A DNA stretch of 64,000 bases from Bacteroidota bacterium. GTDB lineage: Bacteria; Bacteroidota; Bacteroidia; Cytophagales; Cyclobacteriaceae. Both the position numbers and the translations under genes were made by a program. The DNA lies in contig JAEYWY010000002.1 of assembly GCA_023428695.1 (NCBI GenBank), positions 248,001 through 312,000 on the forward strand, read 5' to 3'. Of this stretch, positions 26,686 to 35,292 are shown piece by piece (position 1 is the stretch's first letter; each line of letters begins with the position of its first letter). Below the pieces are notes generated by a model, which made no database searches, was not told the DNA's origin, and saw only the letters and a program-made list of their open reading frames with translations.

Positions 26686-27965
26686 TGCAGGATCACAAGA
26701 AGTCCAATAACAAAGAATGGTAGCAATGGAATTTTGTAGCGGGTAAGCGTTCCAAAATTATATGTAGAGACGCCAACTGCAAAGGCAAACGTGATTGCAA
26801 ATAACAAACAGAACAACACGGTTGGATCAAAGGCAGGACGACGCGCAGCGCGGATTGCTACAACCAGGACGTACAAGCCAAATACAAAAAGAATCAGGCT
26901 TTCCACCGACGAAAGCAGCATCAAAGGATTTTTCACTTCCCAGAGATATGGTCGGAACAAGGATACGTTGATAGCCTGCGGCGCCAGGTTTAACATGCTG
27001 CTCCAGCTTCCATCAAGTTCACCAAGATAATACCCCGAACCTGCTTCCCTTCCGGTATAGAATCGAATGTCATACGCCGTGATCTGTGCAGTCTTGGAAA
27101 GCGCTTCCAGTGAATATCGCGGATTGCTTTCGCCAGCTTGCTCAAGAGACAAGTAACAGAGTGCGCCGGAAAGTAAAAGCACCACCGGAAAAAGTATAAG
27201 GCGAAGAAGAACGTTTCGAATCTTTACAAAGTTTTCAAGGAATACCCAAAGAATCGTTGCTGGTATAAACGCAAGTAATATATATAGCTTGATGACAAAG
27301 AGGCAGTAGAAAGAAATTACGAGTAATAGCAGTTTCAGAACGGAAAAGCGAAACCGGATAAATAACGCGTCGACAAGGTAAGTAGCGATCCCCAGGCATC
27401 CCAGCGTGATCGTATCCTTAAGCAAACCCGACCCCCAGAAAACAACTGATGGAATAAAGAGCGCGGCCAACGCGAGCGATTTATGCATTGTCGGATACCG
27501 CTTGTAGAAGGTGATAAAAAACATCCACATACCGACAAAGGAAAAAACAGCGAAGAACACAGCAGTGGCTGAATACGATGAAAATGTGAAAAGATCAAAC
27601 ACCGCTGCCAGACGAATAACGGACATTGAGCTGTTATCCTTGTAGAAAGGGATTTTCGATGTATAACGATATAGTCCTTGCTGATTTTCATCCTTCAGGA
27701 ACAGTCGGATGCCTTTTTCAGGGTCATCCCAAAATGCTTCCCACAGATGCCGACTCCCATGCGTATGAAAGTTATAGGTATCGCCGCCATCATAATAAAA
27801 CTGATAGATCAATCCAAGAGCAAGCGCGCCTGCAATCCGGACGGCAAGCGCAGGAATAAAATAACGGCGCGTAAGGGTATCGGTAAAATATGGCCGGAGG
27901 AAATACGCTGCTCCGAAGATCAGAAAGATGACAATGGGGGTGACTATCAAATCACGAATTTCCAT
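26637..27965 (-). CDS. polytopic membrane protein of the glycan cluster (possible GT-C or polymerase)
   Basis: The product is 442 residues with roughly ten to twelve hydrophobic segments. The first periplasmic-side loop after helix 2 contains YYDGGDTYNFHTHG, an acidic loop in the place where GT-C glycosyltransferases hold catalytic Asp/Glu residues. A long loop of about 60 residues follows. I do not recognise a named family. Its location among glycan genes makes a GT-C enzyme or a Wzy-like polymerase plausible, but this is inference. It lies 2 nt downstream of the TPR gene and its last 49 nt overlap the convergent glycosyltransferase. Confidence 0.7.
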   Translation of the reverse strand: MEIRDLIVTPIVIFLIFGAAYFLRPYFTDTLTRRYFIPALAVRIAGALALGLIYQFYYDGGDTYNFHTHGSRHLWEAFWDDPEKGIRLFLKDENQQGLYRYTSKIPFYKDNSSMSVIRLAAVFDLFTFSSYSATAVFFAVFSFVGMWMFFITFYKRYPTMHKSLALAALFIPSVVFWGSGLLKDTITLGCLGIATYLVDALFIRFRFSVLKLLLLVISFYCLFVIKLYILLAFIPATILWVFLENFVKIRNVLLRLILFPVVLLLSGALCYLSLEQAGESNPRYSLEALSKTAQITAYDIRFYTGREAGSGYYLGELDGSWSSMLNLAPQAINVSLFRPYLWEVKNPLMLLSSVESLILFVFGLYVLVVAIRAARRPAFDPTVLFCLLFAITFAFAVGVSTYNFGTLTRYKIPLLPFFVIGLLVILHYAKRERKLEVLDKTE

Positions 27966-27967
27966 TT

Positions 27968-29218
27968 CTAGTCGCCTTTCTCCATGCGTTTAAGTCGTCG
28001 CTTGGCATCCTTGAAGGCTTCATCCTTTCTGCCTGCCTTCTTCTTCGCTTCTTTGAAATACTTTCGGGCCTCAGCCTTGTTGCCCTGCTTCTGGGCAATT
28101 TCCCCCAGGGCAATGATGCTGTAAAGATAATAGCCTGACTCCGTTGCGCCGATCTCCTCCGCATAGCGGATACACATCTCGTAGTATTTTTTCGCGTCGT
28201 TCAGGTTTCCGCGCGCCTCCTGAATCTGCCCCAGGAAGAACGCAGCGTATCGTCCGCTTGTCGCTTCGTAGCCGACCATCCCGCTGTCGATTCGCTCTAT
28301 GATTTTGAAACAGACTTTTTCCGCCTCGCGAAAACGGCCCATCGAATATAACATCCGCGCATAGTAACGATGGAAGTACGGGTTGTCGGGATACGTTTGG
28401 ATCAGATATTCGCTTATCTGAAACGCCCGCGGCTGGTCATTTTCGTAGCTGTTGAGTATCCGCATCAGCCATACCATGGCCTCGGTGCGTGTATAGAATG
28501 CGTTGTAAGAAACTTCCTTGAGTTGTTTGAGACCCAGCGCTTTGTCGCCCTTGGGGAAAAACCAGAGTATCGGCTTCAGCGCGGGGTAGTTTTCCGGCAC
28601 CCATACGGAGAAGTAATTGTACAACGCGTCACCAAAGAGCAACTCCACACTGAGATTCTCTTTCTGCTTGCTGATCTCCAGGTAATCCAGAGCCGTTTTT
28701 CCGGTGGATGCGGCCTTACGCCAGTTCTTTCTTTCCTCGTCGGAGTACAAACGCGCCTTGAATCCATGTGCCGCAGCCAGGAAAAACGCAGCTTCGGTTT
28801 TGTACTCGGGGTAGCGTTTGTAAAGATTTTCACCTACGAGTATGGTCGAATCCATGTAGGCAAGGAACCGGTCATCATGGGATGTATTGCTTGTGTTCGG
28901 CATGATCTTCCACCATTCAATCAAACCCATGAGGAAATATGGGAGCGGATGCCACCGGTAACGGGCCTTGAGATACCGAAACTGGAATTCGGCGCGGTCG
29001 AACTTGAAATTGTAGAGATCGTTCAGGGCCTGCGTACACTCCAGTTGCACATGCAGGTCCGAGATGAGAATAATCGTTGTATCTTTTTTTGCCTGCTGCT
29101 GTGCTTTCAGTGGCCCGCCTGCTACTAATACGAGCATAAGCGTAAAAAGCAGGAAGCCGGAAAGTTTGTGTCGGACAACGTTTCGGATCCCCGGAAAGCC
29201 TGAAATGGTTACGATCAT
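27968..29218 (-). CDS. exported TPR-repeat protein
   Basis: The product is 416 residues from the ATG at 29218; the longer frame from 29296 would run into the divergent gene's start. A hydrophobic signal or anchor segment (about 22-40, then GPLKAQ) is followed by helix pairs typical of tetratricopeptide repeats, clearest near residues 270-395 (for example RYYARMLYSMGRFREAEKV and AKKYYEMCIRYAEEIG). The C-terminus is strongly basic. It is probably periplasmic and serves in protein interaction. It sits 2 nt upstream of the polytopic membrane protein gene, so the two may act together. Confidence 0.75.
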   Translation of the reverse strand: MIVTISGFPGIRNVVRHKLSGFLLFTLMLVLVAGGPLKAQQQAKKDTTIILISDLHVQLECTQALNDLYNFKFDRAEFQFRYLKARYRWHPLPYFLMGLIEWWKIMPNTSNTSHDDRFLAYMDSTILVGENLYKRYPEYKTEAAFFLAAAHGFKARLYSDEERKNWRKAASTGKTALDYLEISKQKENLSVELLFGDALYNYFSVWVPENYPALKPILWFFPKGDKALGLKQLKEVSYNAFYTRTEAMVWLMRILNSYENDQPRAFQISEYLIQTYPDNPYFHRYYARMLYSMGRFREAEKVCFKIIERIDSGMVGYEATSGRYAAFFLGQIQEARGNLNDAKKYYEMCIRYAEEIGATESGYYLYSIIALGEIAQKQGNKAEARKYFKEAKKKAGRKDEAFKDAKRRLKRMEKGD

Positions 29219-29275
29219 ATCGACAAATACGCCAACGCCCAGATTTTTATATATTTTGCAAGTTCGGACAATTTT

Positions 29276-29914
29276 ATGAACCAATCCGCGAGTCACGAAA
29301 CTAAGTCATTCTTTTCGGCGGACAAAAAGCTGTTATTCATCCTGCTTTGTTTGTTAAGTCTGCTCCTCCTTTACATCAAAATCGCGTTTATCGAGCACGA
29401 AACTGCGGCTTTTGAATTCCTTCAGGACCGGCCGGAAGGCATGATTTTAAGGGTAATCAGCGGATTAAAGTTCCTCTCCATCCCGTTTGTGTATCTCTGG
29501 AAGATCACCATCATTTCATTCGTAGTCTGGACCGGATGCTTCATGTTCGGATACCGGGTCACCTATGCGCAATGTTGGGCTGTTGTTCTTACGGCAGAGT
29601 ACATCTTTTTGATTCCCGAATTGCTGAAAATTCTATGGTTTCTTTTCGTACATAAAGACCCGACGTACAATGACATCGGAAGTTTCTATCCGCTGTCCTT
29701 AATTCACTTTGTCGATTACGATGCACTTGACAAACGGTATGCCTATCCCCTCCGGGCACTGAATGCATTCGAGATTGTCTACTGGCTTTTGCTGGTTAAA
29801 GGCGTGAACTTCTGGGCTCGCAAGGACGAAAAGTATGTCTGGATCATCGTCGCGTGCTCCTACATCCTGATCTTCATTCTCTGGCTTGTGTTTTACATTT
29901 CGGTTTACAAGTGA
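29276..29914 (+). CDS. integral membrane protein of unknown function
   Basis: The product is 212 residues with about five hydrophobic segments (near 19-36, 62-85, 88-125, 160-175 and 186-208). There is an Asp/Tyr-rich loop (HKDPTYNDIGSFYPLS and FVDYDALDKRYAY) between the third and fourth. No enzyme motif is visible. The fold could be Yip1-like, but that is only an impression. It is divergent from the TPR gene and converges on the aminotransferase gene with a 10-nt overlap. Confidence 0.65.
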   Translation: MNQSASHETKSFFSADKKLLFILLCLLSLLLLYIKIAFIEHETAAFEFLQDRPEGMILRVISGLKFLSIPFVYLWKITIISFVVWTGCFMFGYRVTYAQCWAVVLTAEYIFLIPELLKILWFLFVHKDPTYNDIGSFYPLSLIHFVDYDALDKRYAYPLRALNAFEIVYWLLLVKGVNFWARKDEKYVWIIVACSYILIFILWLVFYISVYK

Positions 29915-31020
29915 TCACGGAAGAACCGGTTGATCAGATCACAGATGTGAGTCACCTGGTCATCAGTCAGACCTGGCCAGACCGGCAAACTCAAAACCGT
30001 TTTTGATATTCTCTCTGCAACCGGAAACTGACCCGGATCCAGCGCGAGATTACGAAATGCTTCTTGCCTGTACGGAGGCAACGGATAGTGTATCATCGTT
30101 GAGACCCCGTTTTTTTGCAGGTAATCTTTCAACTGATCTCTGCGCTCCGATCGGATGGCAAAAATATGATAAACGTGGTACGCCTCTTTTGCTGACAGCG
30201 GCAGCATCAGATCGCCTATACTCTCCAGTGCTGCGAGATACTGCGCAGCAATTTCGCGGCGGCGCGTGTTCCATGCGTCGAGGTAATGAAGCTTAAATGT
30301 GAGCACGGCAGCCTGAAGTTCATCCATGCGCGAATTGATGCCGCACTCCGGAAAAATGTTCTTAGCGTCCATACCATAATTTCTCAGTCTGATGATACGG
30401 CGAGCGACGCTTTCATCGAAGCAAGTCACAGCGCCCGCGTCGCCGATTGCACCAAGATTCTTCGTAGGATAAAAACTGGTGGCATTTGCATGCCCATAGC
30501 TGCCGGTTCGCTTCTCCAGCCACGCCGCGCCCTGGGCCTGAGCATTATCCTCAACGATCAACAGATTCCGGTCACGGGCGATACGACCAATCGACGTCAT
30601 GTCACAGGATTGTCCGTACATGTGAACAGGCACGATAACGCGTGTGCCGGGCGTAATAGCCTCGGGAATCAGTTCGACACTGATGTTGAATGTACTTTCA
30701 TCGGCATCGACCGGCACTATGCGCGCACCGGTTCGTTTTACTGCGAGCCATGTTGCAAAAAACGTATGGGCAGGAACAATCACTTCATCTCCCGGTCCGA
30801 CAGAAAACGCCATAAGTGCAAGCGTCAACGCGTCAGTTCCGTTGCCGACACCCACGCAATATGGCACTCCCGAATAATTCGCCCAGGCTTTTTCAAACTC
30901 CTCCAGTTCACGCCCGAGAATGAAATTGCCACCCGAAACAACCGCGGATACGCGCTTTTCCAGGTCTCTTCCGATCTGTTCGTGTTGACTTTCGAGCGAA
31001 AAAAATGGTATTGGTTTCAA
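29905..31020 (-). CDS. DegT/DnrJ/EryC1-family sugar aminotransferase
   Basis: This 371-residue PLP enzyme of the DegT family converts keto-sugar nucleotides to amino-sugar nucleotides. The PLP lysine is Lys187 in FYPTKNLGAIGD, with the Asp158/Gln161 cofactor contacts in VEDNAQAQGA and the SGTDALxLAL-like block VGNGTDALTLAL. The start is a TTG at 31020: no ATG or GTG lies upstream before a stop, and family members begin KPIPFFSL. It is close to FdtB-like enzymes that make 3-amino-3,6-dideoxyhexoses, but the exact sugar is unknown. It probably feeds the adjacent glycan cluster. Confidence 0.9.
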   Translation of the reverse strand: MKPIPFFSLESQHEQIGRDLEKRVSAVVSGGNFILGRELEEFEKAWANYSGVPYCVGVGNGTDALTLALMAFSVGPGDEVIVPAHTFFATWLAVKRTGARIVPVDADESTFNISVELIPEAITPGTRVIVPVHMYGQSCDMTSIGRIARDRNLLIVEDNAQAQGAAWLEKRTGSYGHANATSFYPTKNLGAIGDAGAVTCFDESVARRIIRLRNYGMDAKNIFPECGINSRMDELQAAVLTFKLHYLDAWNTRRREIAAQYLAALESIGDLMLPLSAKEAYHVYHIFAIRSERRDQLKDYLQKNGVSTMIHYPLPPYRQEAFRNLALDPGQFPVAERISKTVLSLPVWPGLTDDQVTHICDLINRFFRDHL

Positions 31021-31096
31021 CGTTCGAGGGTTTTCTTCATCTGCTGCCGACTTCGCCTCGCTTTGACTGCGGCGGTGCTGCCAACAATATCAGTCT

Positions 31097-31104
31097 CAAA
31101 AATA
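31097..31104 (-). promoter_or_regulatory. -7 promoter element for the aminotransferase gene
   Basis: TATTTTTG on the minus strand matches TAnnTTTG exactly. It predicts a 5' leader of about 70 nt before the TTG start at 31020. A TTG lies only 13 nt upstream, shorter than the usual spacing. Confidence 0.35.
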
Positions 31105-31166
31105 CGGCGCGGATAACCAAAAATTCCCTTATTTTCGGGCTTTTAAAAATTTAACGGCACGCTTTA

Positions 31167-34142
31167 ATGGCATTTCAAAGGATCAATAACATTGCCGGTT
31201 GGGTTGTATTTGCAGTTGCATTGGCGGGCTACTGGCTCACGATGGAAGAAACAGCAAGTTACTGGGATTGTGGCGAGTTTATCGCGGTTTCATACAAATT
31301 AGAGGTTCCCCATCCGCCGGGTGCACCACTTTTTCTGCTCATCGGCAGGATGTTTTCCTTTCTCGCTTTCGGCGATGTAACGCAGGTCGCCTACTGGATC
31401 AACTTCAGCAGCGTGCTGAGCAGCGCTTTTTGTTCCCTATTCCTTTTCTGGTCGATTACACTTTTCGGACGGAAGATGATGAAGGTTTCAAAGCCGGAAG
31501 ACGTGACCGGAGATCAAACCTGGGCACTGATTGGAGCCGGCCTTGTCGGATCGCTCGCCTATACCTTTTGTGAGTCGGCGTGGTTTTCGGCGGTTGAAGC
31601 TGAAGTTTATGCGATGTCATCGTTCTTCACAGCGTTTGTAGTCTGGGCGATGCTTAAGTGGGATGTTATCGAGGACGAATCACTCGCAAACCGCTGGCTA
31701 TTGCTCATCTTTTACATGATGGGTCTTTCTATCGGAGTTCACTTGCTCAACCTTGTCACTATCCCGGCACTTGCACTGATTTACTATTTCAAGAAATACA
31801 AGCCGACCAGAAACGGTATTGTTATTACCCTGGTGATCAGTTTAGTGATTATATGGTTTATCAATAACCTGATCATTCCCGGATTGCCAACCATCGCGGG
31901 TTCACTTGAAGTCTTCTTTGTTAATTCGCTGGGACTTCCCTTCGGATCAGGTGCCGTATTCTTTGGCTTAATTGTGTTAGGCGCGTTAGTCTTCGGCATC
32001 ATGTACACGCAAAAGCATCGTAAGGTGGTTCTTAATACCGCTCTCAATGCAGTTGCTTTTATCCTTATCGGCTATGCCTCATACACGATCGTTGTGATTC
32101 GCTCTAACTACGAGACGCCGATCAATGAGAACGCGCCGTCAGATGTGATGTCGTTTGTGAGCTACCTCAAACGCGAACAATATGGAAGCCGCCCCCTCCT
32201 GTACGGTCCATACTTCTATGCGCGGCCAACCGGATACAAAGAAGGCGCGAATAACTATTACAAGGGCAAAGACAAGTACGAAGTCCGCGATCGGAAGTTT
32301 GAGTATACATACGATTCAAAAGACCAGACTTTGCTGCCGCGGATCTGGAGCCCGGATCCTTCGCATCAGGAGATTTACATGGATGAACTTGGTCTGCGAA
32401 AGAACCAGAAACCCAACTGGATCACAGACAACCTTTGGTTTATGTTTGATCATCAGATTTATCATATGTATATCCGTTATCTGATGTTCAATTTTGCAGG
32501 CAGATCCAGTGATTTCCAGAACGCGGATTGGCTACGACCAGGCGAATGGTTTAGAGAATTGCCTCAACAACTCGCAACCAACAAGGCGCGGAATAACTTT
32601 TTTATGATTCCGTTCATCCTTGGCCTTATCGGATTCCTCTATCAGTCGTACACAAACACCAGGAACTTCGTTGTTGTCGGCTTGCTTTTCATTCTTACCG
32701 GAGTTGCATTGGTGGTGTATCTCAACTCACCCCCTACTGAACCGCGTGAACGTGACTACATTTATGCCGGATCATATTACGCGTTCTCATTTTGGATCGG
32801 ATTTTCAGTAATAGCGCTATCGGATTGGTTGTTGCCTGTCTTTAAGAAATTGCGCACTACGGCGATTGTCGCTACACTCATCGGAATGACTGCACCGATC
32901 CTGATGGCTCAGCAAGGTTGGGATGATCACGATCGATCCGACCGTTTCTTCTCTGTGGATTCTGCGATAAACTACCTGGAGTCTTGCGCACCAAATGCGG
33001 TGCTCTTTACAGGTGGCGACAACGACACCTTCCCGCTTTGGTATGCGCAGGAAGTCGAAGGCGTGCGCACCGACGTTCGCGTAGTCGTATTGAGCTACTA
33101 CAATACAGATTGGTACATTCAACAGTCGATGCAAAAACATTATGAGTCAGAGCCATTTAAGTATACGTTATCGCTTGATGACTACCGACAGGGTGGAGTT
33201 AACGACTGGCTACCGTTCTACGACGCGGGGGTGAAACAAATGGATCTTGAGCGCTACCTGCAGTTGCTCAGCGAGAAGAACAAGAGCTTGCTGCACCCCG
33301 ACTACGGTGGAACGCGCAACATGCTGCCTACACGCGAAATTATTCTCAAGGTGGATGTTGAAAAAGTTCGGTCGCTGGGTATTATTCCCGAGAACATGGA
33401 CAGCCTGGTCGTTCCGGAGATGCGCCTTCGTGTTCGTGGCAGCGGGCTGGAGAAAAAAGATCTCGCGATGCTTGACCTGCTCGCCACCTGGAAATGGGAA
33501 CGTCCGCTCTACGTGAACAACACGTCACTCGCGCAATTTAATGTCGACCTCAGCCGCTACGTTGTCCAGGAAGGTAATGCCTACAGAATTCTTCCGATAC
33601 TGAATCCGGTTCGTATGGATCAGTTTGAACTCGTTAACAACGACGTGAGCTTTGATAACGTAATGAACAAGTTCCAGTTCCGGAATCTTGACAGGTCCGA
33701 TGTCTATTACAGCCCCGACTACCGGAACTTTGTGCTCAATCACCGTTCGAGTATCAATACGCTGGTTGAGAGTCTGCTCGCGTCCGGTGATACCACACGT
33801 GCGCGTGAAGTGCTCCTCTATACGCTCAAGGTTATGCCTGACAGCGGTGTCAATTTCGATTACGCCACAGCTCAGTCCGTGAGATTCCTTCTGGCAGTGG
33901 GCGAACGCGAAAAAGCGCTCGAAATCGCCCGGTTGATGTGGCCGCGCGCTGATGAGATGGCTGGATACTACATTGACGAAAATCAATTCGGCCGTGAATT
34001 GCAGGTCAACATTGTGATACTGGGAGAACTGCAACGCGCGTTGCATCAACACGGTGAAACCGAATTAGCTCAACAGATCGAGAATGCGTTCAACAAGCAC
34101 GATCAGGCATTGCGCATGCTTATAGATCGCTCCTCATTCTGA
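31167..34142 (+). CDS. DUF2723 membrane glycosyltransferase-like protein (TMEM260 type)
   Basis: The product is 991 residues. The N-terminal half has about a dozen membrane helices and the DUF2723 hallmark segment TASYWDCGEFI near residues 30-40, followed by KLEVPHPPGAPLF. The C-terminal half is soluble and includes FTGGDNDTFPLWYAQE. DUF2723 is the family of vertebrate TMEM260, a protein O-mannosyltransferase of GT-C fold, and it is nearly universal in Bacteroidota. A role in protein or lipid glycosylation at the outer face of the inner membrane is therefore likely but unproven here. It is followed by a strong hairpin at 34175-34199. Confidence 0.9.
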   Translation: MAFQRINNIAGWVVFAVALAGYWLTMEETASYWDCGEFIAVSYKLEVPHPPGAPLFLLIGRMFSFLAFGDVTQVAYWINFSSVLSSAFCSLFLFWSITLFGRKMMKVSKPEDVTGDQTWALIGAGLVGSLAYTFCESAWFSAVEAEVYAMSSFFTAFVVWAMLKWDVIEDESLANRWLLLIFYMMGLSIGVHLLNLVTIPALALIYYFKKYKPTRNGIVITLVISLVIIWFINNLIIPGLPTIAGSLEVFFVNSLGLPFGSGAVFFGLIVLGALVFGIMYTQKHRKVVLNTALNAVAFILIGYASYTIVVIRSNYETPINENAPSDVMSFVSYLKREQYGSRPLLYGPYFYARPTGYKEGANNYYKGKDKYEVRDRKFEYTYDSKDQTLLPRIWSPDPSHQEIYMDELGLRKNQKPNWITDNLWFMFDHQIYHMYIRYLMFNFAGRSSDFQNADWLRPGEWFRELPQQLATNKARNNFFMIPFILGLIGFLYQSYTNTRNFVVVGLLFILTGVALVVYLNSPPTEPRERDYIYAGSYYAFSFWIGFSVIALSDWLLPVFKKLRTTAIVATLIGMTAPILMAQQGWDDHDRSDRFFSVDSAINYLESCAPNAVLFTGGDNDTFPLWYAQEVEGVRTDVRVVVLSYYNTDWYIQQSMQKHYESEPFKYTLSLDDYRQGGVNDWLPFYDAGVKQMDLERYLQLLSEKNKSLLHPDYGGTRNMLPTREIILKVDVEKVRSLGIIPENMDSLVVPEMRLRVRGSGLEKKDLAMLDLLATWKWERPLYVNNTSLAQFNVDLSRYVVQEGNAYRILPILNPVRMDQFELVNNDVSFDNVMNKFQFRNLDRSDVYYSPDYRNFVLNHRSSINTLVESLLASGDTTRAREVLLYTLKVMPDSGVNFDYATAQSVRFLLAVGEREKALEIARLMWPRADEMAGYYIDENQFGRELQVNIVILGELQRALHQHGETELAQQIENAFNKHDQALRMLIDRSSF

Positions 34143-34174
34143 TCGCGTCCAGATATTTTTCAAAAGAAAAAATT

Positions 34175-34199
34175 GGAAGTCCGGCCAACCCGGACTTCC
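34175..34199 (+). terminator. hairpin terminator after the DUF2723 gene
   Basis: GGAAGTCCGG and CCGGACTTCC form a perfect 10-bp stem with a 5-nt loop, 33 nt after the stop at 34142. The following T-run is short (TTGCGTTT), so efficiency is uncertain. An A-rich stretch precedes the stem. Confidence 0.65.
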
Positions 34200-34227
34200 T
34201 TGCGTTTCAGGCGAAACGTCTTCGCAA

Positions 34228-35292
34228 ATGGAAGTTGACTATATCATTGTTGGTCAGGGTCTCGCAGGATCGGCGGTTGCCATGCAGTTGCTGAAGCATC
34301 AAAAGCGCATCGTTGTTTTTGATGAACCGGCAGCCAATGTGTCGTCGCGAATTGCTGCCGGACTTTTTAATCCGGTCACAGGGAAAAAGATGGCGAGAAC
34401 ATGGCTGGCGGATGAACTCTTCCCATATCTCGCGACATACTACCGGGAAGTTGAGTCCCTTACTGGTTCGCGGTTTTTCTATCCGATGCCGATTTACCGG
34501 CCATTTGTATCTGTCGAAGAACAAAATGAATGGATGGCCCGCAGCGCGGATTCAGCTTATCGCGATTATATTCAGGAAGCCTCAGTGTCAAGCCTTGATC
34601 CGGCGTTGAACGACCATTTTGGAGGGCTTTTGCTGAAACAATCCGGCTATTTGGACACGACCGCTTATGTAAGCGCGATCACCAGAAAAATTGCGGCTGA
34701 AGGAAAATACATCGCGGGCAAGTTCAATTCCGCAGAGGTCGTAATAGCCGACGATAATATTCGTTATGGTGATATTGTGGCGAGGCGGCTGATATTCTGC
34801 ACCGGGGTCCACATCGAACACTGGTTTTCGTGGTTACCAATAACTCCGTTGAAAGGCGAGACCATAACAATCGCAGCCAGCATCCCTGGAGATATGATTG
34901 TCAACCGGGGAGTGTATATAGTTCCCGAGAAGCGGGCAGGAATGTGGAGAGTGGGATCCACCTACTTTTTTCACGATTCACAGCCGAATCCGACAAAGGA
35001 AGGGCGGGAGGAACTGGAACGAAAACTTAAGGCGCTGATGAATGCCGGATTTGAGGTTGTTGACCATCAATGGGGTTTCAGACCCACTACCCCGGATCGC
35101 AGACCAGTCATTGGTAAGCACCCCGAGTACCCTGTTTATATTCTCAATGGACTGGGAACTAAGGGCATAAGTCTGGCACCTTATTTTTCGAGAGTAATGG
35201 TCCACTGGTTGGAAAATTCAGGCGCGCTTCACAAAGAGGTGGATATAGAACGTTTTAAATCCTTATATTGGGGTTCCCCCCGAACAGTATGA
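34228..35292 (+). CDS. FAD-dependent oxidoreductase (DAO family)
   Basis: The product is 354 residues. The N-terminal dinucleotide-binding motif is IIVGQGLAGSAVA, followed by RIAAGLFNPVTGKK; the C-terminal block WGFRPTTPDRRPVIGKHP and LGTKGISLAPYFS are typical of D-amino-acid-oxidase-like and MnmC C-terminal-like enzymes. The substrate is probably an amine or amino acid. The stop codon overlaps the ATG of the next gene (ATGA), so expression is probably coupled with the large surface protein. Confidence 0.88.
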   Translation: MEVDYIIVGQGLAGSAVAMQLLKHQKRIVVFDEPAANVSSRIAAGLFNPVTGKKMARTWLADELFPYLATYYREVESLTGSRFFYPMPIYRPFVSVEEQNEWMARSADSAYRDYIQEASVSSLDPALNDHFGGLLLKQSGYLDTTAYVSAITRKIAAEGKYIAGKFNSAEVVIADDNIRYGDIVARRLIFCTGVHIEHWFSWLPITPLKGETITIAASIPGDMIVNRGVYIVPEKRAGMWRVGSTYFFHDSQPNPTKEGREELERKLKALMNAGFEVVDHQWGFRPTTPDRRPVIGKHPEYPVYILNGLGTKGISLAPYFSRVMVHWLENSGALHKEVDIERFKSLYWGSPRTV

